Shown here: piece by piece, positions 17,501-25,116 of the stretch
Layout of the letters: every line of letters starts with the position of its first letter
How positions within the stretch are numbered: the stretch's first letter is position 1
Origin: CAZCFB01 sp964511535
Lineage (GTDB): Bacteria; Myxococcota_A; Polyangia; GCA-2747355; CAZCFB01
Assembly (NCBI GenBank): GCA_964511535.1
Contig: CAZEFW010000069.1
Coordinates: 1-44,104, forward strand
Direction: 5' to 3'
Length of the DNA: 44,104 nt
Notes under the pieces: model-generated
The model's database searches: none
What the model saw: the letters and a program-made list of their open reading frames with translations, nothing else
Told to the model about the DNA's origin: nothing
Program-made: the position numbers and the translations under genes

Positions 17501-17724
17501 TCCACCTCCTTGGTGGCGGCCTCGTACTTCTGCTCGCCGGTCAGCTTCTTGACCTGCTCCCAGAGCGGCGACGGGGAGACCTTTGCCGGCGCCGACAGCG
17601 GCTTCTCCTGTGCCATGTCGGCCTTGGGCGCGGAGGAGGGGGGAGGCTTGGAGGGCGTGCAACCGCTGGCCGAGACCAGCCCCAGGAGAACAGAAAGCGG
17701 CAGAATCGCGCTGATGCGAGGCAT
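11599..17724 (-). CDS. Large alpha-2-macroglobulin family lipoprotein with thioester
   Basis: A 2041-residue lipoprotein with lipobox SASGC near residue 20. It contains the macroglobulin beta domains, including LRMYASRRANHVQRTLIYTD leading into the bait-side region TDRSIYRPLQ, then the A2M domain (VWVHAITRDLSSG), and a thioester domain with C1505-T-E-Q1508, so the reactive bond is probably formed. Bacterial homologues trap proteases in the periplasm and usually pair with penicillin-binding protein 1C. No such gene is within the window. A Gly/Tyr/Arg and Pro/Ala/Lys-rich segment (around residues 1180-1270) interrupts the middle. It is longer than the usual 1500-1700 residues. The start at 17724 follows AAAGGAG. 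Confidence 0.93.
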   Translation of the reverse strand: MPRISAILPLSVLLGLVSASGCTPSKPPPSSAPKADMAQEKPLSAPAKVSPSPLWEQVKKLTGEQKYEAATKEVEKIRAAAEKAGNDQEWARALITMVQLRMALHGYETSVRYLMDQPWPKEPVAEMTLRLYYGQTLMRYLGSYSWEIRQREQVVQKGKVDLKKWTQEQIFGEAQRVYADVWAGRARLGDHPVGLLGEYINPGTYPKEVRGTLRDAVTYLYVQLLSNTRFWSAKHQNNSYTLPFKALLKGGDGADAAPGKLQDSRLHPLLKVCGLLDDLEAWHLRKARPGAALEARLERLRRLAGSFSEQDQKRTMREHLEAHLSDLKKHPWWAMGMARLVEMVRGEGDQVRARTLALGCYKAFPNAMGGRKCRHLAMAIEAPEFQLRSMLTDGLGKRSIQVTHKQLPAIHFRAYRRSLLDRIGTARDYNLFPNQREMRAIMASSRPELTWTTSLPATPDYKNHVTYVTPPIKKKGYYLIVGSVRKDFKESSNRILGVDFIASDLVLVTRRLPDGGLDVSVRSGATGRAVSGARVHLYRYDYSRGNKHHKVVTRRSSRDGTVRFRSNSERRHRSHFLVVEKGSDINLDTNSLRMYASRRANHVQRTLIYTDRSIYRPLQKLHFKAIAYKGKLDSGRFQTSPGTKLTISLMDPNYQKVKTLKLTTNSFGSASGVFEIPAGRVLGRWRVQSSISGQAYVRVEEYKRPTFEVKLKDPKGALRLNRKATLSGEARYYFGLPVTEGQVKWRVTRQAVYPWWWGYYWSSRRSSRAQLVAQGEARLEADGSFNFSFTPRADEKQDDKASRDLTYRYMVNADFTDEGGETRSASRGFRLGLFAVEGHISQGTGFFREGQAVKLTIRRTNLDGVARPGKGSWQLVALAQPGRTVPPADLPRPPVRGASFQTPGDKLRPRWSPGYSPSAVMAAWKDGPQQASGAVTHDKNGGATVTLPRLSPGAYRMRYETTDSFGATSKTWKDFVVAGKATPLALPAQLLVERSSVKVGGKARVLVHSGLRRQEMFLDIYRSGELVKRRRLTGSAVLELPIAEKDRGGFGLSLSVVRDHQFMNLTRSIYVPYDQKQLKLEFATFRDKLRPGQQETWRVTVKHAGGKKKGKLLTSGAAEVLAYMYDRSLDLFAPHSPPYPSSAYPGRTGSAWARSNLRVASTRYLRNNLVSLPGYSSPYPARLKFPSGYGIGGPGRRGGGYGYGRGVGLLRSSRSRAAGDEGGMPPPSPPKAAPRKMKKEAVAEQSVAARPEPSPVVSATTTAKSQKPAATQVRSNFSETAFFQPHLIVGQDGSTSIEFKVPDSVTSWNVWVHAITRDLSSGQIKKEARTVKDLMVRPYLPRFFREGDQAELKVVVNNASNKEMKGTLSLEVLDPESKKSVAGTFGLKATDRPFTVPAGGGANLTYKLSAPKKVGTVAFRVIARADSLSDGELRPVPVLPGRMHLAQSRFVSLRDKDRRTMTFADMRKDDDPSRVHDSLVVTIDGQLFYTVLKALPYLVNYPYQCTEQTMNRFVSTGILTSMYKDYPAVAAMAKKLSARKTRLETWDMADPNRKMTLEESPWLQQAKGGDAGGRELARVLDPRIAKAVRDAALAKLAKAQTGSGGFPWFPGGPPSPYITLYLMHGFAKALEFGVDVPKTMVRRGWAYLARHFRQNMVDWMITRDCCWEFLTFLNYVASSYPDPSWTAGALTKKERSKILDFTFKHWKQHSPYLKGYLALTLKRMGRLDDGKLVFASVMDSAKTKQDQGTFWAAEDRSWLWYNDTIETHAFALRTLIELDPKNAKKHGLVLWLLINKKLSHWKSTRATAEVVYSLVHYLKDVGALGVREVATVKAGPVKQEFVFEPDKYVGKSQLVIPGSQIKPKQSSTITVEKETKGFMFASATWHFSTERLPREARGDFLSVTRKYYKRELSGDKYVLKPLDQGASLKPGDQLEVQLSLRSKHAVEYVHLRDPRAAGLEPENAVSRHKWDLGISWYEETRDSGANFFFEKLPVGEYSFKYRLRANMAGKFKVGPATLQCLYAPEFVAYSAGHLVTVAPGK

Positions 17725-17870
17725 GTGTGGCTCCTTTGAAGTCCTCATTTATACACCCATGGCGGGCGTTGTCTTTGCGCGGGCTCCCGGCCTGGCGCCT
17801 GACACGCCGCACCGTATGCCTGGCCCCCTGCCCGTGGTCTGGTGAGGTCCCCGGTATGGACCTGCTGACT

Positions 17871-18281
17871 TTAGGCCCCGGCCGGGTTGCGCCGGTGCAC
17901 CACCCGGAGCCCCGACCAGATCTCGTCGATGGCGGCGACCTTGACGTCCACGAGCCCCAGGGGCAGGACGACCTCACGCACGACGCCCTCCGTCATGTCG
18001 GTGGGCACCCGCGAGGCTCGCTTGGGCCAGCAGATCCAGAGGCCGCCCGCCGGGGAGATCATCCGCGACAGGGAGGCGATGCGACGGGTGAGCTCCGAGC
18101 GCGAGCGGGTGAAGAGCAGCGCGGTGTCGGCCTTCCCCCGGGCGCTGGTGCGACAGGTGACCCCCTCCGGCAGCGGCGCCACGATGTCGAAGAAGTGCCC
18201 GGGATCACCGAGCACGGCGAGCACGGTGCCCGCCTTTATTCCCAGCTTCCTGGCCAGGGGCGTTCCAGAATATCCGGCCAT
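17871..18281 (-). CDS. DUF3052 family protein
   Basis: A 136-residue protein beginning AGYSGTPLARKLGIKAGT, the usual N-terminus of DUF3052, and containing the segment ISPAGGLWICWPKRAS. Function is unknown; proteins of this family are small and cytoplasmic. Two adjacent ATGs at 18284 and 18281 follow AGGAG; I choose the second for better spacing. It lies 29 bases after the acyl-CoA dehydrogenase gene on the same strand and is probably co-transcribed with it. Confidence 0.85.
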   Translation of the reverse strand: MAGYSGTPLARKLGIKAGTVLAVLGDPGHFFDIVAPLPEGVTCRTSARGKADTALLFTRSRSELTRRIASLSRMISPAGGLWICWPKRASRVPTDMTEGVVREVVLPLGLVDVKVAAIDEIWSGLRVVHRRNPAGA

Positions 18282-18310
18282 CATCTCTCCTGGCTCGATG
18301 CCCCTCTCGC

Positions 18311-20005
18311 TCAGGGGTTCATGGTGTAGGCGCCCTTCAGCGAGAAGACCTTCTGCTCCCACACCCTGTCGAAGCGCGCGCTGTCCTTGACCGGCGTGCG
18401 CATCATGCGGCGACAGAAGGCGCGCTGGAGCATGGTGGCGCCCGGCTTGGAGTAGAGCTGCAGCGCGTAGCGGGAGAAGTCGCGCACCTGGATGTCGAAG
18501 ATCTGATCCATCAGGTCGTCGTCGACGCCATGGATGGGCGCCGCCTCCAGCAGGAGCTGGCCGTAGACCACCAGCGTGAACAGCTCGCCCAGGATCAACA
18601 GGAAGTCGATGTCCTTGGCCTGCTCCTTTTTGGGGCGGGCCACCATGAGCATGTGCTTGAAGGTGGCCATCTGCTTGCGGAACACAGCCACGTTGGGGAG
18701 GTTGGAGCTGGCGTACACCGGCCGGTAGTCGTGGAAGCGGATCTTCGACAGGCCCTTGGTGGGGCCCTGGTCGAACAGGAACGCGTCGTGGACCGGATCC
18801 TTGACCTCAGGGATCTCCGGGAAGGTCCCCGGCTTGAAGAAGTAGTTCTTCATGAACTTGATGATCAGCGCCATGTTCACGTGCACCGTGCCCTCCAGCT
18901 TGGGCAAGGCGCGGATGTCCCGCACGGCCATCTCGAAGAAGAGGTCCTTCTCGAAGCCCCGGGCCGCGATGATGTCCCACAGCAGGTCCATCACCTCCTC
19001 GCCCTGGCTGGTGACCTTCATCTTGACCATCGGGTCGTACAGCAGGTAGCGCCGGTCCTCGGCCGAGGCGGTGCGCATGTAGTCCGCCCCGCGCAGGGCG
19101 AACATCTTCATGGCCACCAGGCGACAGTAGGCGTCCACGAAGAACTGCTGGATGTGCGCGAAGTCGGTGACTGCGTGATCGAAGAGGTGGCGGTTGGCGG
19201 CGTGGTCGATGGCCTCGTAGAACGCGTGGGAGCAGATGCCGATGGAGGCCCAGCCCAGGTTGAACTTTCCCACGTTAACCGTGTTGAGGGACATGTCCCA
19301 GGCTTCCCGCCCCTTCTGCAGCACCTCGCCGTCGGTGACGGGGTAATCGTTCAGGGCGAAGTGGGCCACGTAGTTCTGCGAGTTGCAGACGTTGTCCACC
19401 AGCTCGTACTTGTCGTGCTTCGGGTCCACCACGAAGAAGACGTAGTCGTCGGTGCCCGCGATCTTGCCGAACACCGAGACCAGCGCCGCCTCGTTGGCGT
19501 TGCCGATGTAGTACTTCTCACCCCGGGCCAGGTAGGTGCCGTCGTCCTGGGGGTGGAGGGTCATCTCGGTGGAGTAGATGTCCGCGCCGTGGCCCTGCTC
19601 GCTCAGGCCGAAGGCGAAGATGCCGCCCTTCCTCAGGTGCTCGGCGGTGGCCTGCTTAACCGCCTCGTTGTCGCCCATCCAGATCGGCCCCAGGCCCAGG
19701 ATGGTGACCTGCCAGTTGTACCAGTACGACAGGCCATAGAAGCCGAGGATCTCGCTGAACTCGGTGTTGCGCCAGGTGTCCCAGCGGCAGCCATCGCCGC
19801 CGTACTGCGGGGGCGTGAGCATGGAGTGGTAGATCCCCTCCTTGCCCACGAAGTCGATGAAGTCCTGATACCAGGTGCGCTCGTGATCGTCCTCCTTGAC
19901 CCGGGCCAGGCCCTTGGCCTCGAAGAACGCGATGGTCTTCTCCATGATCTCGCGGCTTCGTGCGTCCGGGTACTCCCTCACTCCCACGTTCGGGTTCAGC
20001 AGCAT
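18311..20005 (-). CDS. Acyl-CoA dehydrogenase family protein
   Basis: A 564-residue flavoprotein of the acyl-CoA dehydrogenase superfamily. Typical parts are GIFAFGLSEQGHGADIYST (middle-domain FAD/substrate region), EKYYIGNANEAALVSVFGKI and the C-terminal helical bundle with IAARGFEKD. It is longer than classical 380-400-residue enzymes, like several large members of the superfamily. The substrate is not evident, and no electron-transfer flavoprotein gene is adjacent. The start at 20005 follows GAGGAG; an upstream frame to 20098 lacks family sequence. It leads the DUF3052 gene. Confidence 0.9.
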   Translation of the reverse strand: MLLNPNVGVREYPDARSREIMEKTIAFFEAKGLARVKEDDHERTWYQDFIDFVGKEGIYHSMLTPPQYGGDGCRWDTWRNTEFSEILGFYGLSYWYNWQVTILGLGPIWMGDNEAVKQATAEHLRKGGIFAFGLSEQGHGADIYSTEMTLHPQDDGTYLARGEKYYIGNANEAALVSVFGKIAGTDDYVFFVVDPKHDKYELVDNVCNSQNYVAHFALNDYPVTDGEVLQKGREAWDMSLNTVNVGKFNLGWASIGICSHAFYEAIDHAANRHLFDHAVTDFAHIQQFFVDAYCRLVAMKMFALRGADYMRTASAEDRRYLLYDPMVKMKVTSQGEEVMDLLWDIIAARGFEKDLFFEMAVRDIRALPKLEGTVHVNMALIIKFMKNYFFKPGTFPEIPEVKDPVHDAFLFDQGPTKGLSKIRFHDYRPVYASSNLPNVAVFRKQMATFKHMLMVARPKKEQAKDIDFLLILGELFTLVVYGQLLLEAAPIHGVDDDLMDQIFDIQVRDFSRYALQLYSKPGATMLQRAFCRRMMRTPVKDSARFDRVWEQKVFSLKGAYTMNP

Positions 20006-20296
20006 GGTCAGCTCTCCTCGGCAGGTCTCGTTTGCAACAGGTATCGCGCTGTGGAGCGTCCTCAGGCGCGAACCTACCAACGGTACCAGCCGATTCAAAG
20101 CATGAATCCGCCAGGGCGGGAGAAGGATCGGCTCGCGCCGTTACCTCGTCGCGGCCCATGTCCTCTTGCCGCCGCTGGCCAGGAGCAGGCCGCCCCCTTG
20201 CGCCTCGCTGCCCTCATGCGCGACATTATTTCCTCTGTGTGTCACATTCTTGGATCAAGCGTACGCGACCAGTATTGACAAGGGCGAGGGATCACC
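20006..20296. other. Divergent intergenic region, no gene
   Basis: About 290 bases between the starts of the acyl-CoA dehydrogenase (minus) and the histidine kinase (plus). It must hold both promoters. A TTGACA near 20275 is too close to the kinase start to be a -35 for it. I see no convincing operator or RNA gene. Confidence 0.4.
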
Positions 20297-21769
20297 ATGA
20301 CCAGTGATCGGCGTGAGGAGCATGATCCGGAGTTGCTGTCCCGGATCCTGGAGCAGCTGACAGAGGGTGTCTGTGTCACCGACGAGGCAGGGGGTATCGT
20401 CCTGGCCAACCCGGCCTTCGAGGTGATGCTCGGCTACGCGCCGGGGGAGCTGGCTGGTCAGGAGGCGAGCGTCGTGTTCATCGAGCCCCCCTCCGCCGGG
20501 GTGGACAGGGCGCGTTGCTCCAGGAAGGACGGCTCCACGCTGGAGACCGCCGCGCGGGTGACCACGGCCCGGAACGCTGGCCAGCAGGTCCAGATAGCCA
20601 CTCTCACTCCCACCGCCGCGCCTCCCCTGGCAGAGCTCGAGCTGCCCCTCGGGGAGACCCGCAGCCGAACCTGGCTGGAGAACTCACCCGTCTGCACCAA
20701 GATCGTGGACGCCGACTACAACCTCCGGTACATGAGCACGGCGGGGATCTCCGCCCTGAACATCGAGCAGATCGAGGAGCACTACGGCAAGCCCTACCCG
20801 TTCAGCTTCTACCCCGAGTCTTTCAAGCAGGAGATGTCCGCCAACCTCGCGCGGGCCTGGAGCTCGGGGGCGGTGGTGGAGCAGGAAGCGGCTGTGTGCG
20901 ATGTGGACGGCAACGAGCTCTGGTTCCACTCCACCATCGTGCCCGTGCGTGACGACGCCGGCCAGGTGGAGTACCTCATCGTCGTCTCCCTCGAGACCAC
21001 CCAACGCAAGCAGGCCGAGCAGGCGCTCATGGAGCTGAACCGCGAGCTGGAGCAGCGGATCCGACAGCGCACGGCCCAGCTGGAGCGGGCCAACCAGGAG
21101 CTGGAAGGGTTCTCCCACAACGTCTCCCACGACCTGCGCGCGCCCCTGCGCAACATCAAGAGCTTCGCCCAGCTCATCGAGCGCAAGTTCGCAGCGGAGC
21201 TGAGCCAGGAGGCGGGCAAGCTGTTCGGCTTCATCACCGACGGGGCCTCCCAGATGGAGGCCCTGCTGGAGGATCTGCTCGCCTATTCCAGGCTCGGCAG
21301 GGGCGCCGTGTCCATGGAGCCGATCTCAATGGACGAGGTGTTCCGCCGCGCGATGAAGTCCATGGCCGCGCAGCTCGAGGAGGCCGACGCGCGGGTGAAT
21401 ATGCCGAGCTCCATGCCCCGGGTGGTGGGCAACCTGAACCTGACGGTTCAGGCCGTGATCAACCTGCTGGAGAACGCCATCAAATACCGCCGGCCGGAGG
21501 CCCCGCTGGTGGTGGATGTGCGCCATCAGGTCGACGGTGGTCAGGTGGTATTGGCCATCGCGGACAACGGGCTCGGCATCGCCCCCGAGCACCAGGCTGA
21601 CATCTTCATCCCCTTCAGGCGCCTGCACCGCCAGGCAGATATCCCTGGCACCGGAATCGGCCTGGCCTCCGTGAAGAAGGCCATGGAGATCATGGGCGGC
21701 GGGGTGGAGGTGGCCTCCGAGCCGGGGCAAGGCAGCACCTTCAGCATCACCCTGCCGGCCGAGACGTAG
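20297..21769 (+). CDS. PAS-domain sensor histidine kinase
   Basis: A 490-residue kinase without transmembrane segments, so probably cytoplasmic. Two PAS domains occupy about residues 12-75 and 125-240 (EGVCVTDEAGGIVLANPAFE, then the PAC-like end LIVVSLETTQRKQAEQAL). A coiled coil leads to the HisKA dimerisation domain with phosphorylatable H278 in SHDLRAPLRNI. The ATPase domain shows N-box NLLENAIKYR, G1 IADNGLGIAP and G2 GTGIGLASVKK. No response regulator is encoded next to it. The region around 85-115 is degenerate compared with a full PAS. The start at 20297 has GAGGGA upstream. Confidence 0.92.
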   Translation: MTSDRREEHDPELLSRILEQLTEGVCVTDEAGGIVLANPAFEVMLGYAPGELAGQEASVVFIEPPSAGVDRARCSRKDGSTLETAARVTTARNAGQQVQIATLTPTAAPPLAELELPLGETRSRTWLENSPVCTKIVDADYNLRYMSTAGISALNIEQIEEHYGKPYPFSFYPESFKQEMSANLARAWSSGAVVEQEAAVCDVDGNELWFHSTIVPVRDDAGQVEYLIVVSLETTQRKQAEQALMELNRELEQRIRQRTAQLERANQELEGFSHNVSHDLRAPLRNIKSFAQLIERKFAAELSQEAGKLFGFITDGASQMEALLEDLLAYSRLGRGAVSMEPISMDEVFRRAMKSMAAQLEEADARVNMPSSMPRVVGNLNLTVQAVINLLENAIKYRRPEAPLVVDVRHQVDGGQVVLAIADNGLGIAPEHQADIFIPFRRLHRQADIPGTGIGLASVKKAMEIMGGGVEVASEPGQGSTFSITLPAET

Positions 21770-22080
21770 CCCCGCCCGCGCCGCGCTGCAGAGCTTCATC
21801 CAGTAGGCCGCGGTCGCCGCGTCGAGGACGGAGGCGACAAAGAAAAATCACGCTTACCCTTGCTTTATCTGCGGAACATGCCAAGTTGGCGCTGTCTTCG
21901 TAGCTCTTCCCACCCGGAAAACTCCGAATAGACCGAGCCGGACCCAAGAGGGTCCAGACGGCGGCCTCGCCGGCTAAGGCCAACCCCGTTTCTTTTCATT
22001 TCAGCCGGAAATCCACCCCGGAGGCGTCCGGACACCGCGGCAGATCCGCGGCCTGGCGCCCGGGGAAAGTGGAAATCTTT
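21770..22080. other. Leader region of the helicase gene with a small hairpin
   Basis: About 310 bases between the kinase stop and the helicase start. GGACCC (21940-21945) and GGGTCC (21950-21955) make a 6-bp stem with an AAGA loop and no T-tract. The sequence CTTACCCTTGCTTTATCTG is the least GC-rich part and may contain the promoter. Long leaders are common for cold-induced DEAD-box genes, but nothing specific to that is proven here. Confidence 0.4.
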
Positions 22081-23433
<1,353 letters not shown>

Positions 23434-23445
23434 CTCCCCCCGCGG

Positions 23446-23477
23446 GGCCGCTGCCCCGCCCCGTCAGGGCAGCGGCC
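23446..23477. terminator. GC-rich hairpin between convergent genes
   Basis: GGCCGCTGCCC (23446-23456) and GGGCAGCGGCC (23467-23477) form a perfect 11-bp stem with a 10-nt loop, just after the helicase stop and overlapping the stop of the convergent GH43-like gene. There is no T-tract, so it may act as a strong pause or be assisted by another factor. Confidence 0.5.
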
Positions 23478-25095
23478 GGGAGTGGACCGAGGGGGCGGTC
23501 CGCATCACCGGCCAGCCGCCTTGCCACTGCAGACGATCCAACAGCACGAGCCGCCCCGGCGGCTTGCCGACCTTGCCCGTGACCCACGCGTGGTAGACAT
23601 GCACCCAGGCGCCGGACGGCCCCCTGACCACCGAGCCGTGGCCCGGCCCTGACCAGAACCCCCGGCTCCCCAGGATCTTGCCGCCCTTCTGGAACGGGCC
23701 CAGGGGAGACTTGGCGCGGGCCACGCCCACGCCGTAGCTGGCGCTGGCGTAGCCGTTGCCGCTGTAGAACAGATAGTGGTAGCCGCCGTGCGCCACCATC
23801 CAGGGCCCCTCCACCAGCGCCCCCTCCCACTGCTGGGTGTTGCTCAGGATGGTCTTGGCCGCGCCCACCAGCGACAGCCCGTCCGGGCTGAGCTGCTGGA
23901 TCCGGATCGGGGTCGGCTTGCCCACGGCGTTGCCGTCCACCTTCCACAGCAGGTACCCCTTGCCCGCGGCGCTGCGAAAGTAGTGGGCGTCGATGAGGCC
24001 CGGGGCCGGCCCGGTGGCCAGCGGCTTGCCCAGGTCCTTGAACGGCCCCTTGGGGCTGGTCGACCAGGCGGCGCCCACCGCGAAGATGTTGTTCACGCTC
24101 TGCCTGGCGCTGTAGTAGACGATGTACTTGCTCCCCACCCGGTGCAGCTCCGGCGCCCAGAAATGGCTCTTGGCCCAGGCGGGCTTGCTGGCGCCGGAGA
24201 ACACGGGGCCGACATGGGTCCAGCTCACCAGGTCCTTGGAGGCGCGGATCGGGAAGCCAGGGCCGGGGGTGCAGACCATGTAGTAGGTGCTCCCGTCCCT
24301 CAGCACACCGGGATCCGGGCAGTCGGTGCCCACCACCGGGTTGCTGAACAGCCCGCCGCACGCCGTGTACCGCAGGGCCAGGTCGCACCCGTTGTTCCCC
24401 TTGAAGCCGGGCTTCCAGCCGTTGGACAGCTGGGCCCAGGAGCTGCCGCCGCTGGCATTGCACACGCCGTCCCAGGTCAGCACCCCGCTCACGTCGTCGT
24501 GGTATGCGGGGTGGCCCGGCGCCGGGATCCAGGACGGCCCGTACGAGACGCGGGTGCCGCAGCCGGCCGGTACCCCCCCGGCGCAGGCGCCATTGTAGTC
24601 CAGCGCGATGACGCAGGCGCGCCCCTTGAAGTAGGGCTTCCACCCGTTGGAGAGGGTGGCCTGGGCGTTGCCGGACGCGTCCACCTTGCAGTAGCCGTTC
24701 CAGGTGACCTTGCCCTTGACGTCGTCGTACTGAGCCGGGTGTCCGGCCGGCTTGATCCACGCCGCGCCGTAGGTGATACGGGTGGTGCACGGCGCGGGCG
24801 GCTGCTTGGCGTCGGGCTTGGCCTTGGCGTCGGGCTTGGCCTTGGCGTCGGCGCCGGGCCCGGCGTCGGCCACCTGCTTGGCATCAGGCGCGGCCCCGAG
24901 GTCGGGATGCCCCGCACCCTCGGTGCCGGGGGCGCGGTCCGGTGGCCGCAGATCCCACGCACCGGCGGCGCCGTCCACCAGCGCGGCGTCAGATCCCGGC
25001 GAGATATCCCCGGGGCAGCCGGTCAGGACCACCAGGGCAGCGGCCACCGCCCAGCCATGGCGGCCACCGGGGGGCGGCGTGGGCATCGTCTCCAT
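23464..25095 (-). CDS. GH43-like glycoside hydrolase lipoprotein with two tandem modules
   Basis: A 543-residue lipoprotein: signal with lipobox LTGC near residue 27, then an Asp/Ala/Pro/Lys linker with PDAKAK repeats. Residues about 100-240 contain two copies of a ~68-residue Cys-rich module (TRITYGAAWIKPAGHP / TRVSYGPSWIPAPGHP, each with LSNGWKP and a TWNGYC/TWDGVC line). The catalytic part is a five-bladed propeller of GH43 type: putative base D261 (DCPDPG), pKa-modulating D369 (LIDAHYF) and acid E429 (VEGPW). Arabinan or xylan-type sugars are likely substrates; the exact one is unknown. It is divergent from an FG-GAP lipoprotein gene with only 21 bases between starts. Confidence 0.85.
   Translation of the reverse strand: METMPTPPPGGRHGWAVAAALVVLTGCPGDISPGSDAALVDGAAGAWDLRPPDRAPGTEGAGHPDLGAAPDAKQVADAGPGADAKAKPDAKAKPDAKQPPAPCTTRITYGAAWIKPAGHPAQYDDVKGKVTWNGYCKVDASGNAQATLSNGWKPYFKGRACVIALDYNGACAGGVPAGCGTRVSYGPSWIPAPGHPAYHDDVSGVLTWDGVCNASGGSSWAQLSNGWKPGFKGNNGCDLALRYTACGGLFSNPVVGTDCPDPGVLRDGSTYYMVCTPGPGFPIRASKDLVSWTHVGPVFSGASKPAWAKSHFWAPELHRVGSKYIVYYSARQSVNNIFAVGAAWSTSPKGPFKDLGKPLATGPAPGLIDAHYFRSAAGKGYLLWKVDGNAVGKPTPIRIQQLSPDGLSLVGAAKTILSNTQQWEGALVEGPWMVAHGGYHYLFYSGNGYASASYGVGVARAKSPLGPFQKGGKILGSRGFWSGPGHGSVVRGPSGAWVHVYHAWVTGKVGKPPGRLVLLDRLQWQGGWPVMRTAPSVHSRPLP
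24805..24850. repeat. 18-bp tandem repeat in the lipoprotein linker
   Basis: CTTGGCGTCGGGCTTGGC occurs twice in a row (24805-24822, 24823-24840) and partly a third time to 24850. On the minus strand it encodes the linker PDAKAK, repeated. It probably varies in copy number between strains. Confidence 0.8.
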
Positions 25096-25102
25096 GAATG
25101 GT

Positions 25103-25110
25103 CCATAATA
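25103..25110. promoter_or_regulatory. Candidate bidirectional -10 element between divergent lipoprotein genes
   Basis: CATAAT on the plus strand (25104-25109) and TATTAT on the minus strand (25110-25105) overlap in an otherwise GC-rich 21-bp gap. Each lies about the right distance to start transcription at or within a few bases of the start codon on its side. Neither gene has a Shine-Dalgarno sequence, so leaderless transcripts are suggested. This is inference from spacing. Confidence 0.4.
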
Positions 25111-25116
25111 GACGGC

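Noticed and set aside
16009..17739. A 576-codon plus-strand frame near the macroglobulin start
   Set aside because: Antisense shadow with His/Gln/Leu-rich translation and no ribosome binding site.
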